A stretch of 6,435 bases of DNA from Bacteroidales bacterium (GTDB lineage Bacteria; Bacteroidota; Bacteroidia; Bacteroidales; DYOH01): NCBI GenBank assembly GCA_030632545.1, contig DAOVUO010000158.1, forward strand, positions 1 through 6,435, in the 5' to 3' direction. How positions within the stretch are numbered: position 1 is the stretch's first letter; every line of letters begins with the position of its first letter. Of the stretch, positions 1-6,435 are shown piece after piece. The notes beneath the pieces are model-generated. The model saw nothing but the letters and a program-made list of their open reading frames with translations, searched no databases and was not told the DNA's origin. The translations under genes were made by a program, and so were the position numbers.

Positions 1-390
1 TACATGAAAGAAAAAAAAGCCTTAGTTGAATTAAACGAAAACTTAGCAGGAAGAGCTGTAAATGTAGGTTTTTCGGGTGGTGAGAAAAAGAAAAATGAAG
101 TTTTTCAAATGGCAATGCATGAGCCAAAACTTGCTATTTTAGACGAAACAGATTCAGGACTAGATATTGACGCACTTAAAATTGTTGCTAACGGAGTAAA
201 CAAGCTAAAATCAAAAGATAATGCCACAATTATAATCACGCACTATCAGCGATTGCTAGATTACATAGTACCAGATGTTGTTCACGTACTTTACAACGGT
301 AAAATTGTAAAAACAGGCGGAAAAGAATTAGCCTTAGAATTAGAAGAAAAAGGTTACGATTGGATTAAAAAAGAAAATACTGAAGCCTAA
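1..390 (+). CDS. sufC: Fe-S cluster assembly ATPase SufC (3' part, cut by window edge)
   Basis: C-terminal half of the ABC-type ATPase of the SufBCD scaffold, a cytosolic complex that builds Fe-S clusters; SufC binds SufB and SufD and its ATP cycle drives their conformational change. The reading frame is open from the first base (Tyr codon at 1-3), so the Met at 4 is internal and the gene begins upstream. Visible motifs are the ABC signature SGGEKKKNE (73-99), Walker B LAILDE (130-147) with the catalytic Glu at 145-147, the D-loop SGLD (154-165) and the H-loop His at 241-243. The SGGEKK form and SGLDIDAL are typical of SufC rather than of transporters. Walker A and the Q-loop lie outside the window. 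About 129 of roughly 250 residues are seen. The stop is 3 bp before sufD, so the genes are probably translated from one mRNA. Confidence 0.96.
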   Translation, partial: YMKEKKALVELNENLAGRAVNVGFSGGEKKKNEVFQMAMHEPKLAILDETDSGLDIDALKIVANGVNKLKSKDNATIIITHYQRLLDYIVPDVVHVLYNGKIVKTGGKELALELEEKGYDWIKKENTEA

Positions 391-393
391 ATA

Positions 394-1683
394 ATGGAAC
401 AAACACTTATAAATAAAGAATATTTATTAGAACTTGCTCAAAAAGCTCAAAGTATTCAAGTTTCTGATAGCTATAAGGCAAAGGTTTTAGAGGCTTTAGA
501 GCAAATGGATATTCCCACGCCTAAAGACGAGCTTTGGCGTAAATCAAAAATCAAGTATCTACTTGAACAAAAATTTCAAATAACAGAGAGCAAACAACTA
601 AGCAAAAAGGACTTTGATGCGTTAGAAAAACTCCCAACAAGGACAAATACTTTGGTATTTTACAATAGTAATTTTCAAGCTCATTTAAGTAATATTGAGC
701 AAAATACTGATTACATTTTTAGTCCAACTTCGGAACAACTTTTAAACAGCAATTTTGTTAAAAATACAGAAAAAACAAGCATATATAAGGAAAATATTTT
801 CTCAGCATTAGCGGCTGCATATCCTCAAAATGGGGCTTTTATGTATATCAAAAAAAATAAATACGTAGAAAAACCTTTTCATTTAGTTTTAATAGATGGC
901 TCGCCTAATGCAAATGTTTTTTCACAATTAAATAATTTATTTGTGATTGAAAGTGGTGCTCAAGCACAAATCATCGTTTCGCAACTATCTACTCACAATG
1001 GAGGATTTGAAAACACAAATACTGAAGTAATAGTTGGCGAAAATGCTAATTTTGAGCAAAGTATTATCCAAAACAAAACAGGAAACAGCTTTAATATCAA
1101 TACAATTAAAGTAGAACAAAAAGCTAGTTCAAATTATAAGCAAAATACTTTTAGTTTAAAAAGTAAACTAATACGCAATAATACAATAGTTGATTTTGAG
1201 GGCGAAAACGCAACTGCAAAACTTAATGGGCTTTATGTTCCTGTAAATCAAGAGCATTTTGACAACTATTTACTAGTTAATCATAATAATGCACATTGCA
1301 ATAGCGACCAAATTTACAAAGGAGTTGCTGATGATAAATCCACAGCAATATTTTTTGGAAAAGTTTATGTAGCCCCCGATGCACAACAAACTTATGCAAA
1401 TCAATCAAATAAAAATTTATTACTGAGCGATTTTGCCAAAATAAGTAGCAAACCACAATTAGAAATTTATGCTGATGATGTTGCATGTTCGCATGGTTCA
1501 ACAACTGGTCAATTAGACCAGGATGCAATATTTTTTATGCAAGCACGAGGTATTTCCAAAAAAAGTGCAATAAAATTATTATTATTTGCCTTTGCTGCTG
1601 ATATTTTAGAAGATATAAAAAATACAGAATTAAAAGAATATATAAACGAGTTGCTACAAGTACGTTTTAATCCATTGAAATAA
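394..1683 (+). CDS. sufD: Fe-S cluster assembly scaffold protein SufD
   Basis: SufD is the SufB paralogue in the SufBC2D scaffold, where it takes part in iron acquisition and holds the nascent cluster at the SufB-SufD interface. The 429-residue product matches the usual family length. An N-terminal helical part (about 1-150) contains a PTPKDELWR-like segment typical of SufD. A central beta-helix core follows (about 160-360, SufBD family), and then the conserved C-terminal block ACSHGSTTGQLD, with Cys365 and His367. These two appear to correspond to the functional C358/H360 pair of E. coli SufD, but this equivalence rests on the motif and not on an alignment. The start ATG is 3 bp after sufC; no Shine-Dalgarno sequence is seen. 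The gene ends in tandem TAA TAA. SufB is excluded because the length is shorter and the motif is of SufD type. Confidence 0.95.
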   Translation: MEQTLINKEYLLELAQKAQSIQVSDSYKAKVLEALEQMDIPTPKDELWRKSKIKYLLEQKFQITESKQLSKKDFDALEKLPTRTNTLVFYNSNFQAHLSNIEQNTDYIFSPTSEQLLNSNFVKNTEKTSIYKENIFSALAAAYPQNGAFMYIKKNKYVEKPFHLVLIDGSPNANVFSQLNNLFVIESGAQAQIIVSQLSTHNGGFENTNTEVIVGENANFEQSIIQNKTGNSFNINTIKVEQKASSNYKQNTFSLKSKLIRNNTIVDFEGENATAKLNGLYVPVNQEHFDNYLLVNHNNAHCNSDQIYKGVADDKSTAIFFGKVYVAPDAQQTYANQSNKNLLLSDFAKISSKPQLEIYADDVACSHGSTTGQLDQDAIFFMQARGISKKSAIKLLLFAFAADILEDIKNTELKEYINELLQVRFNPLK

Positions 1684-1725
1684 TAAAATTTAATTTATTT
1701 GGCCACTAAAATTAGTATTTAAAAT

Positions 1726-2946
1726 ATGAGTTTTGATATAGATAAAATAAGAGCAGATTTTCCGATACTTCAGCAAACTGTTTATGGAAAACCACTTGTT
1801 TATTTAGATAATGGGGCTACAACACAAAAGCCCAATATCGTAATTGATAGAATTTCAGATTTTTATCGAACAACAAATGCAAATGTACATCGTGGAGTTC
1901 ACTTTTTGAGCGATAAATCCACTCAAGAGTACGAATCGTCGAGAGATTTTGTAGCTCAATTCTTAAATGCAAGCAGTTCAAAAGAAATTATTTTTACCAA
2001 AGGTGCTACTGATTCAATTAATCTTATTGCAGATGCATTTACTCAGAGTATTCTGAAAAAAGGCGATCAAATAATAGTTTCGGCATTAGAACATCATGCT
2101 AATTTAGTGCCTTGGCAAATTGCTTGTCAGAAAACAGGTGCTGAGCTTAAAATTATTCCAATAAACGAAAAAGGTGAACTTATTCAAAGCGAATTTGAGA
2201 ACTTACTTTCTGATAAAGTAAAAATTTTCTCTATCGCACATGTTTCAAATAGTTTAGGAACAATAAATCCTGTTAAAGAGATGATAGCAAAAGCACATCA
2301 ATTTAATATTCCTGTACTTTTAGACGCATCTCAATCGGTTCAGCACATTGAAGTTGACGTACAAGATTTGGACTGCGAATTTTTAGCTTTTTCAGGACAT
2401 AAAATTTATGCTCCAACAGGTATTGGTGCGCTTTATGGTAAAACAGAATGGCTTGAAAAACTTCCGCCTTATCAAAGTGGTGGCGACATGATTGATCAAG
2501 TAAGTTATATAAGCTCCACTTATGCAGAAATACCCCTAAAATTTGAGGCAGGAACAAATAACTATGTTGGAGCAATTGCTTTAGCAGAAGCATTGAAATA
2601 TGTGCAAAATATAGGCTTAAAAAACATAGCAAATTACGAAAGCGAATTGTTAAACTATGCTACTCAAAAATTAAACGAAATAGAAGCCCTAAAAATAATT
2701 GGTACTGCTGATAAAAAAGCTTCGGCTTTATCATTTATAATTGATAAAATACATAATTACGATTTAGGTATGATACTCGATAAAATGGGAATTGCTGTTC
2801 GAACAGGACATCATTGTACGCAACCATTAATGAATAAATTGGGTATAAATGGCACTGTTCGTGCATCTTTTGCTATTTATAATACAAAAGAAGAAGTAGA
2901 TAAATTAACAAATGCATTATTAAAAGCACAACAAATGTTTTCATAA
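1726..2946 (+). CDS. sufS: Cysteine desulfurase SufS (group II, PLP-dependent)
   Basis: Cytosolic PLP enzyme that converts L-cysteine to L-alanine and leaves a persulfide on its active-site cysteine, which SufE then takes over. The product is 406 residues, the same length as E. coli SufS. Visible residues are His123 in the EHHANLVPW motif (stacks on PLP), Asp200 in LLDASQS (PLP ring nitrogen), the Schiff-base Lys226 in SGHK, the catalytic Cys364 in RTGHHCTQPLM, and Arg379 in TVRASF (substrate carboxylate). All fall at the E. coli SufS numbers. The short RTGHHC loop marks a group II (SufS/CsdA) enzyme rather than IscS/NifS, and such enzymes need a SufE- or SufU-type acceptor; sufE follows directly. 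The 42-bp gap after sufD is AT-rich, and no convincing promoter was found in it. Confidence 0.97.
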   Translation: MSFDIDKIRADFPILQQTVYGKPLVYLDNGATTQKPNIVIDRISDFYRTTNANVHRGVHFLSDKSTQEYESSRDFVAQFLNASSSKEIIFTKGATDSINLIADAFTQSILKKGDQIIVSALEHHANLVPWQIACQKTGAELKIIPINEKGELIQSEFENLLSDKVKIFSIAHVSNSLGTINPVKEMIAKAHQFNIPVLLDASQSVQHIEVDVQDLDCEFLAFSGHKIYAPTGIGALYGKTEWLEKLPPYQSGGDMIDQVSYISSTYAEIPLKFEAGTNNYVGAIALAEALKYVQNIGLKNIANYESELLNYATQKLNEIEALKIIGTADKKASALSFIIDKIHNYDLGMILDKMGIAVRTGHHCTQPLMNKLGINGTVRASFAIYNTKEEVDKLTNALLKAQQMFS

Positions 2947-2963
2947 ACACGTAAAACCCAATT

Positions 2964-3386
2964 ATGACAATTAATGAAATACAAGACCAAATAGTAGAAG
3001 ATTTTTCAGTATTTGACGAATGGCTAGATAAATATCAATATTTAATTGATTTAGCAACAGATACACCTCAAATAGATAACCAATTTAAAACAAACCAATA
3101 TTTAATTAATGGATGCCAGTCTCGTGTATGGCTGCATGCTGAATTAAAAGAAGGCTTAATTTATTTTACTGGTGATAGCGATGCTATTATTACAAATGGA
3201 ATTATATCATTACTTATAAAAGTACTTAACAAACGTACACCAAAGGAAATTATAGAGATTAATTTATATTTTATAGATAAAATTGGTTTAAGTCAGAATT
3301 TATCACCTACAAGAGCCAATGGATTAGCCGCAATGCTAAAACAAATGAAATTATATGCAGTTGCTTTTGATGCTAAATCAAAATAA
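2964..3386 (+). CDS. sufE: Cysteine desulfuration protein SufE (sulfur acceptor)
   Basis: Small cytosolic sulfurtransferase partner of SufS: it accepts the persulfide from SufS Cys364 and hands the sulfur to SufB. The 140-residue length is close to E. coli SufE (138). The acceptor cysteine is Cys51 in the motif NGCQSRVWL, at the same residue number as in E. coli SufE. The N-terminal EIQDQIVEDF and YLIDLA segments and the later TPKEI and GLSQNLSPTRANGL segments are standard for the family. It starts 17 bp after sufS and ends 1 bp before the DUF59 gene. A SufU-type acceptor, which is a zinc-binding fold, is excluded by the motif. Its placement next to a group II desulfurase fits its role. Confidence 0.96.
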   Translation: MTINEIQDQIVEDFSVFDEWLDKYQYLIDLATDTPQIDNQFKTNQYLINGCQSRVWLHAELKEGLIYFTGDSDAIITNGIISLLIKVLNKRTPKEIIEINLYFIDKIGLSQNLSPTRANGLAAMLKQMKLYAVAFDAKSK

Positions 3387-3387
3387 A

Positions 3388-3735
3388 ATGGGAAAAAAAA
3401 CAATGATACAAGAAGAAAATGAGCCTAGTTTTTTACAATTAGAAGCAGAAGTTGTTAAAGTGATAAAAACTATTTATGATCCTGAAATTCCAGTTAACAT
3501 ATACGATTTGGGCTTGATTTACGAAATAGATGTTGATGAATACAATAATTTAGATGTACAAATGACTCTTACCACGCCAAACTGCCCAGTTGCAGACCAA
3601 TTAGTGGCACAAGTTAATCAGGAATTAAGAGCAATTGATGGAATTAAACGAGTAATCGTAAATTTAGTTTTTGACCCACCATGGAATAAAGATATGATGT
3701 CGGAAGTTGCAAAATTAGAATTAGGGTTCTTATAG
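3388..3735 (+). CDS. SUF-associated DUF59/MIP18 protein (SufT-like Fe-S assembly factor)
   Basis: A 115-residue MIP18/DUF59-family protein of the kind attached to SUF operons. Related SufT and MIP18/Cia2 proteins help deliver or mature Fe-S clusters; the exact step is not settled for this type. Visible family marks are YDPEIPVNIYDLGLIY near the N-terminus, TLTTPNCPVAD with the conserved Cys66, VNLVFDPPW, and the C-terminal MMSEVAKLELGFL. The frame is open upstream to an ATG at 3355, but that start would overlap sufE by 32 bp and add an unrelated peptide. The ATG at 3388, one base after the sufE stop, is preferred. ATG 3403 (110 residues) is also possible, since GGGA lies about 10 bases before it. 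PaaD-type aromatic-degradation proteins share the fold but not this context. Confidence 0.9.
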   Translation: MGKKTMIQEENEPSFLQLEAEVVKVIKTIYDPEIPVNIYDLGLIYEIDVDEYNNLDVQMTLTTPNCPVADQLVAQVNQELRAIDGIKRVIVNLVFDPPWNKDMMSEVAKLELGFL

Positions 3736-3743
3736 AAATGTTT

Positions 3744-3766
3744 ATTGAGCTTTAATAAAGTTTAAT
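3744..3766 (+). terminator. Weak AU-rich hairpin between the DUF59 gene and queG
   Basis: In RNA from the plus strand, 3744-3753 can pair with 3757-3766 (10 pairs, two of them G-U) around a 3-base AAU loop. On the minus strand the two G-U pairs become A-C mismatches, so any structure belongs to the plus-strand transcript. Only one pair is G-C and no clear U-tract follows (the next bases are TCAGAC), so it is a poor intrinsic terminator. It may be a processing or attenuation element between the SUF genes and queG, or chance pairing in AT-rich DNA. Confidence 0.2.
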
Positions 3767-3784
3767 TCAGACAAATAATTTGCT

Positions 3785-4717
3785 TTGAAAGAATTGCTTA
3801 AACAAAGATATTCTGAATTAATAAAAGCTGAGGCTCTCCGTCTGGGCTTTTCTGATTGTGGCTTTGCAAAAGCACGCTTTTTAAGCGAAGAAGCTCAAAA
3901 TTTAGAAAACTGGCTCAAAAATAATAGTCATGGTGAAATGCACTATATGGCTAATCATTTTGATAAACGCCTCGACCCAACTATACTTGTTCCGGGTGCA
4001 AAATCAGTAATATCTCTACTTTACAATTATTTCCCAGAAAAACAACAAATTACTGAAGCTCCTCAAATTGCAAAATATGCTTATGGGCAAGATTATCATT
4101 TGATTGTAAAAGATAAAGCCAAACAATTATTCAATTATATTCACGAAAATATTGGTAAAATTGAAGGTCGTATTTTTGTAGACTCTGCTCCTATTCTCGA
4201 AAAAGCTTGGGCAAAACTGGCAGGAATTGGGTGGATAGGAAAAAACTCAAATTTAATTACAAAATCAGGCTCATTTTTCTTTTTGGCAGAGTTAATAATT
4301 GATTTAGATTTAAGCTATAACGAAAAACCAATTGAAGACTATTGCGGCACATGCAATCGCTGTATAATTGCTTGTCCAACAAATGCAATAATAAAGCCAG
4401 GTGTTGTAGATGGGAGTAAATGCATTTCGTATTTTACAATCGAATACAAAAATGAATTACCAGCAAACTATAAAGAAAAATTTGCCAATAATGCTTTCGG
4501 TTGTGATATTTGCCAAGATGTATGTCCATGGAACAAACGAATTGAATATCACAAAGAACCATTATTTCAGCCTCATCCAGAATTATTAAACTTTAAAAAG
4601 GATGATTGGGAAAACTTAAGTGAAGAAAAGTACAGAGAGTTATTTAAAAAATCGGCGGTAAAACGAACTAAATATGCTGGACTTAAGCGAAACTTAGATT
4701 TTATACTAAAAAAATAA
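3785..4717 (+). CDS. queG: tRNA epoxyqueuosine(34) reductase QueG
   Basis: Cobalamin- and Fe-S-dependent cytosolic enzyme that reduces epoxyqueuosine to queuosine at the wobble base of tRNAs with GUN anticodons. The 310-residue product shows the N-terminal LGFSDCGFAKA segment, YAYGQDYH, then FVDSAPILEKAWA with Asp133, the likely counterpart of the catalytic Asp of Bacillus QueG, and GIGWIGKN. The ferredoxin part has C187, C190, C193, C197, C213, C240, C243 and C247, the eight ligands for two [4Fe-4S] clusters. It is shorter than the roughly 380-residue E. coli and Bacillus forms because the C-terminal HEAT-like extension is absent. An in-frame TAA at 3776-3778 precedes the ORF and the first Met is near residue 52, after conserved sequence, so the start is TTG at 3785 (TTG 3794 is an alternative). 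It follows the SUF genes on the same strand and may be co-transcribed with them. Confidence 0.95.
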   Translation: MKELLKQRYSELIKAEALRLGFSDCGFAKARFLSEEAQNLENWLKNNSHGEMHYMANHFDKRLDPTILVPGAKSVISLLYNYFPEKQQITEAPQIAKYAYGQDYHLIVKDKAKQLFNYIHENIGKIEGRIFVDSAPILEKAWAKLAGIGWIGKNSNLITKSGSFFFLAELIIDLDLSYNEKPIEDYCGTCNRCIIACPTNAIIKPGVVDGSKCISYFTIEYKNELPANYKEKFANNAFGCDICQDVCPWNKRIEYHKEPLFQPHPELLNFKKDDWENLSEEKYRELFKKSAVKRTKYAGLKRNLDFILKK

Positions 4718-6435
4718 ACGAAAAACTTTCGTTCTATCTTTTCTTCTACTTTGTTCAATATTAACCGGAAGAATAAAATTCCGCCTTTCACTCACAAATC
4801 GTTTTGTTCTATCTTCTAACAAATCGTAATTAAACTTAATAGACGAACCATAAAGCCGATTAACTAAACTTACTCTTTTTTCTATAAAAGCCGTTTTTTC
4901 ACTCGAAATAAATCTACCAACAGATTCTCGTCCATACACAGTAAATTCTACCGAAATTAAGCAATTATCACCCTGTTCTTCAATCAAAATCCTAATCTTA
5001 TGATTATAAATAGGATTAAGTCCATCTATAAAAGCGTCAACTACTGCTAATACAAGCATTGGTGGAATATAAATTTTCTTTCCCATAGATAAATAAGAAG
5101 TTTCAAACTCTATATCCAAATTATTCTTATAGCGTACTTTTGCCAAAGATAAATAATACTCTATTAGCCCAATTTCCTTTTCAATATGGATAATATTATA
5201 ATTTGCATTTAAAAGAATATTTCGTAAAAGTTCAGTAAAATTCTTCAAATACTCATCTACTGCCTTTGTTTTGCCTTTATTTAGTAAATAACGAATTGTG
5301 TCAATAGATGCATAGAAAAATCTTGGATTTATCTGAGTAATTAAAGCTTTTTGCTTATTTCTTAGATATTGCTCTTTAGAGATAGCCCTTTTTCTCACAA
5401 AAGAGACTGCAAGTTTTGTAACGACTAACATTATTGCAAGAAAAACAGCCAATACAGTAAATTGAAAATAAACACTCTCTTGAAACTCTTCCCTAACAGA
5501 AAGTTGCAAAGAATAAAACTTTGTAACACATTCTCTTTCAACAACAAAAAATTTAATATCTTGCCTAAGATGCTTAAAATTCGATAACTTTAAATAATTC
5601 CCAAGTATATCCTTTTTACTACCATTATCTATGCTATATTGAAGCTTAACATCTCTATTATTCAAAAAACCAATTACTTGAAAATAAAATTCAATAGATT
5701 GCTTATTATTCAATATTTCTATATGCTCTGATATTTCAACAGATGAACTATTAATTAGTACACTATCAATAATAACATTAGCTCCTATTTTATGCTTCAC
5801 TAAATTAGGAGATTTTATTTTCACTAAACCTTTAGTACTTCCAAGCCAAAGCTCATCATTACAAAAGGCAAGACTTTTTAAATTAGCTGAAGGTAATCCT
5901 GATTGCTCATTGAAATAATCTATACTGTAATTATAGTCCTTGTCAAAAACAATTCTATTTAATCCATTATTATTGGCAGTCCAAACTACACTATCATTTT
6001 GGACTGCAATATCATTAATAAAATTACTACTTAAGCCATCCACCTGTTGAATTAAATTCAGGGAATCACCTTTAAGTACACCTAAGCCAACGCCTTTTAT
6101 AGATACATATAGAACATTAGGTTTAACCACAATATCATCAATATACTCTTTTAAGAAAGTAAAATTCTGCGAGTAATTTATTACGGTATCACCCACATAT
6201 TTATATAAACCTTCACTTGTTCCAAGCCAAAAATCAGTATCACTATCAAATTGCATACAAGTTGGAAAAAGCATTGGATTGGGTAGTTTAATATCTTGCC
6301 AAATTCCCTTATTTTCTTTTTTAACAATTCTATCGCCTAAAAGTAAATAAAGATCACTATTTGGAGCTATTTCAAGTTTTCGCCCACTCCCCTTTTTCCA
6401 ATTAATAATTTCCCCCTCAGTATTTAAGTTATAAA
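4706..6435 (-). CDS. Propeller/Y_Y_Y membrane sensor with degenerate LytS-type histidine kinase module (5' end outside window)
   Basis: The frame is open from the TAG stop (4706-4708) to the window edge, giving 575 visible codons; the Met at 6272-6274 is internal, since propeller-like sequence continues upstream. In protein order it shows regulator-propeller repeats (FWLGTSEGLYKY near 6225, VVWTANNNGL near 5993, LWLGSTKGLVKI near 5853), a Y_Y_Y-type domain (about 5480-5760), one transmembrane helix (about 5398-5469) followed by RKR, and a His_kinase/LytS-type module with QINPRFFYAS, a YYLSLAKVRY segment and IPPML. The layout implies an external or periplasmic sensor and a cytosolic output part. 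The phosphoacceptor His of INPHF is Arg (5321-5323), the N-box VENAxxHG reads VDAFIDG, and the G-box DNGIG reads FTVYG, so autophosphorylation looks impossible. No response regulator is visible. The gene overlaps queG tail to tail by 12 bp. The family call is firm; the function is not known. Confidence 0.85.
   Translation of the reverse strand, partial: YNLNTEGEIINWKKGSGRKLEIAPNSDLYLLLGDRIVKKENKGIWQDIKLPNPMLFPTCMQFDSDTDFWLGTSEGLYKYVGDTVINYSQNFTFLKEYIDDIVVKPNVLYVSIKGVGLGVLKGDSLNLIQQVDGLSSNFINDIAVQNDSVVWTANNNGLNRIVFDKDYNYSIDYFNEQSGLPSANLKSLAFCNDELWLGSTKGLVKIKSPNLVKHKIGANVIIDSVLINSSSVEISEHIEILNNKQSIEFYFQVIGFLNNRDVKLQYSIDNGSKKDILGNYLKLSNFKHLRQDIKFFVVERECVTKFYSLQLSVREEFQESVYFQFTVLAVFLAIMLVVTKLAVSFVRKRAISKEQYLRNKQKALITQINPRFFYASIDTIRYLLNKGKTKAVDEYLKNFTELLRNILLNANYNIIHIEKEIGLIEYYLSLAKVRYKNNLDIEFETSYLSMGKKIYIPPMLVLAVVDAFIDGLNPIYNHKIRILIEEQGDNCLISVEFTVYGRESVGRFISSEKTAFIEKRVSLVNRLYGSSIKFNYDLLEDRTKRFVSERRNFILPVNIEQSRRKDRTKVFRLFF
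4717..4733. terminator. Short hairpin at the convergent queG / sensor gene junction
   Basis: A perfect 7-bp inverted repeat, AACGAAA (4717-4723) and TTTCGTT (4727-4733), with a 3-base loop, starts on the last base of the queG stop codon. Read on the minus strand the hairpin is followed by TATTTTTTT, which resembles an intrinsic terminator. Read on the plus strand the following bases (CTATCTTTTCTTC) are only loosely U-rich. Only two of the seven pairs are G-C, so stability is low. It could act in both directions between the two convergent genes. On the minus strand it lies within the last codons of the sensor gene. Confidence 0.35.

Noticed and set aside
1..390. sufC as a truncated pseudogene
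   Set aside because: The missing N-terminal half is due to the window edge; the frame is open from base 1 and all visible motifs are intact.
1277..1528. Minus-strand open frame of 83 codons inside sufD
   Set aside because: Lies wholly antisense to a well-recognised gene, and its product shows no family motif.
1684..1725. Possible promoter or hairpin in the sufD-sufS gap
   Set aside because: Only a 6-bp AT stem (TAATTT/AAATTA) with a 12-base loop and no matching -33/-7 pair; expected by chance in such AT-rich DNA.
2303..2632. Minus-strand open frame of 109 codons inside sufS
   Set aside because: Antisense to the conserved core of SufS, with no recognisable domain; a shadow of the real gene.
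3776..3782. TAATTTG as a Bacteroidota -7 promoter element for queG
   Set aside because: It is one base short of TAnnTTTG, it almost touches the start codon, and no TTG is found at the right distance upstream (nearest at 3745-3747, 28 bases away).
4573..4791. Minus-strand open frame of 72 codons across the queG end
   Set aside because: Overlaps both queG and the sensor gene in a different frame and has no motif.
6272..6274. Met codon as the start of the sensor gene
   Set aside because: The frame stays open upstream to the window edge and encodes more propeller-like sequence (for example DLYLLGD and GIWQDIK), so the gene starts outside the window.

Overview
The window comes from an AT-rich bacterium, most likely a member of the Bacteroidota. 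Three things suggest this: the gene set and order (sufC-sufD-sufS-sufE-DUF59), the absence of recognisable Shine-Dalgarno sequences before every start, and a membrane sensor on the minus strand of the 'regulator propeller + Y_Y_Y + LytS-type kinase' architecture that is common in that phylum. The genus cannot be told from this stretch.

Left part, plus strand (1-3735): the 3' part of a SUF iron-sulfur cluster assembly operon. It holds the last 129 codons of sufC (cut by the window edge), then complete sufD, sufS, sufE and a DUF59/MIP18 (SufT-like) gene. Gaps are 3, 42, 17 and 1 bp, so one transcript is likely. SufS removes sulfur from cysteine, and SufE carries it as a persulfide to the SufBCD scaffold, where SufC supplies the ATPase. 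The DUF59 protein probably helps in maturation or transfer. sufB would be expected just upstream, outside the window. Key catalytic residues fall at the same numbers as in the E. coli proteins: SufS K226, C364 and R379, and SufE C51.

Middle (3785-4717): queG, the cobalamin-dependent epoxyqueuosine reductase of tRNA queuosine synthesis. It has all eight cysteines for two [4Fe-4S] clusters, so it is a plausible client of the SUF machinery beside it. It appears to start with TTG, 49 bp after the DUF59 gene.

Right part, minus strand (4706-6435): the C-terminal 575 codons of a large sensor protein whose 5' end lies beyond the window. It has propeller repeats, a Y_Y_Y domain, one transmembrane helix and a LytS/His_kinase-type cytoplasmic module. 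The frame is open throughout, yet the phosphoacceptor histidine is arginine and the ATP-binding N and G boxes are not conserved. It looks like a pseudo-histidine kinase and is the most unusual item here. Its 3' end overlaps queG tail to tail by 12 bp, and a small hairpin sits at that junction.

No tRNA, rRNA, CRISPR array, insertion sequence or long repeat was seen, and no gene-free stretch exceeds 50 bp.
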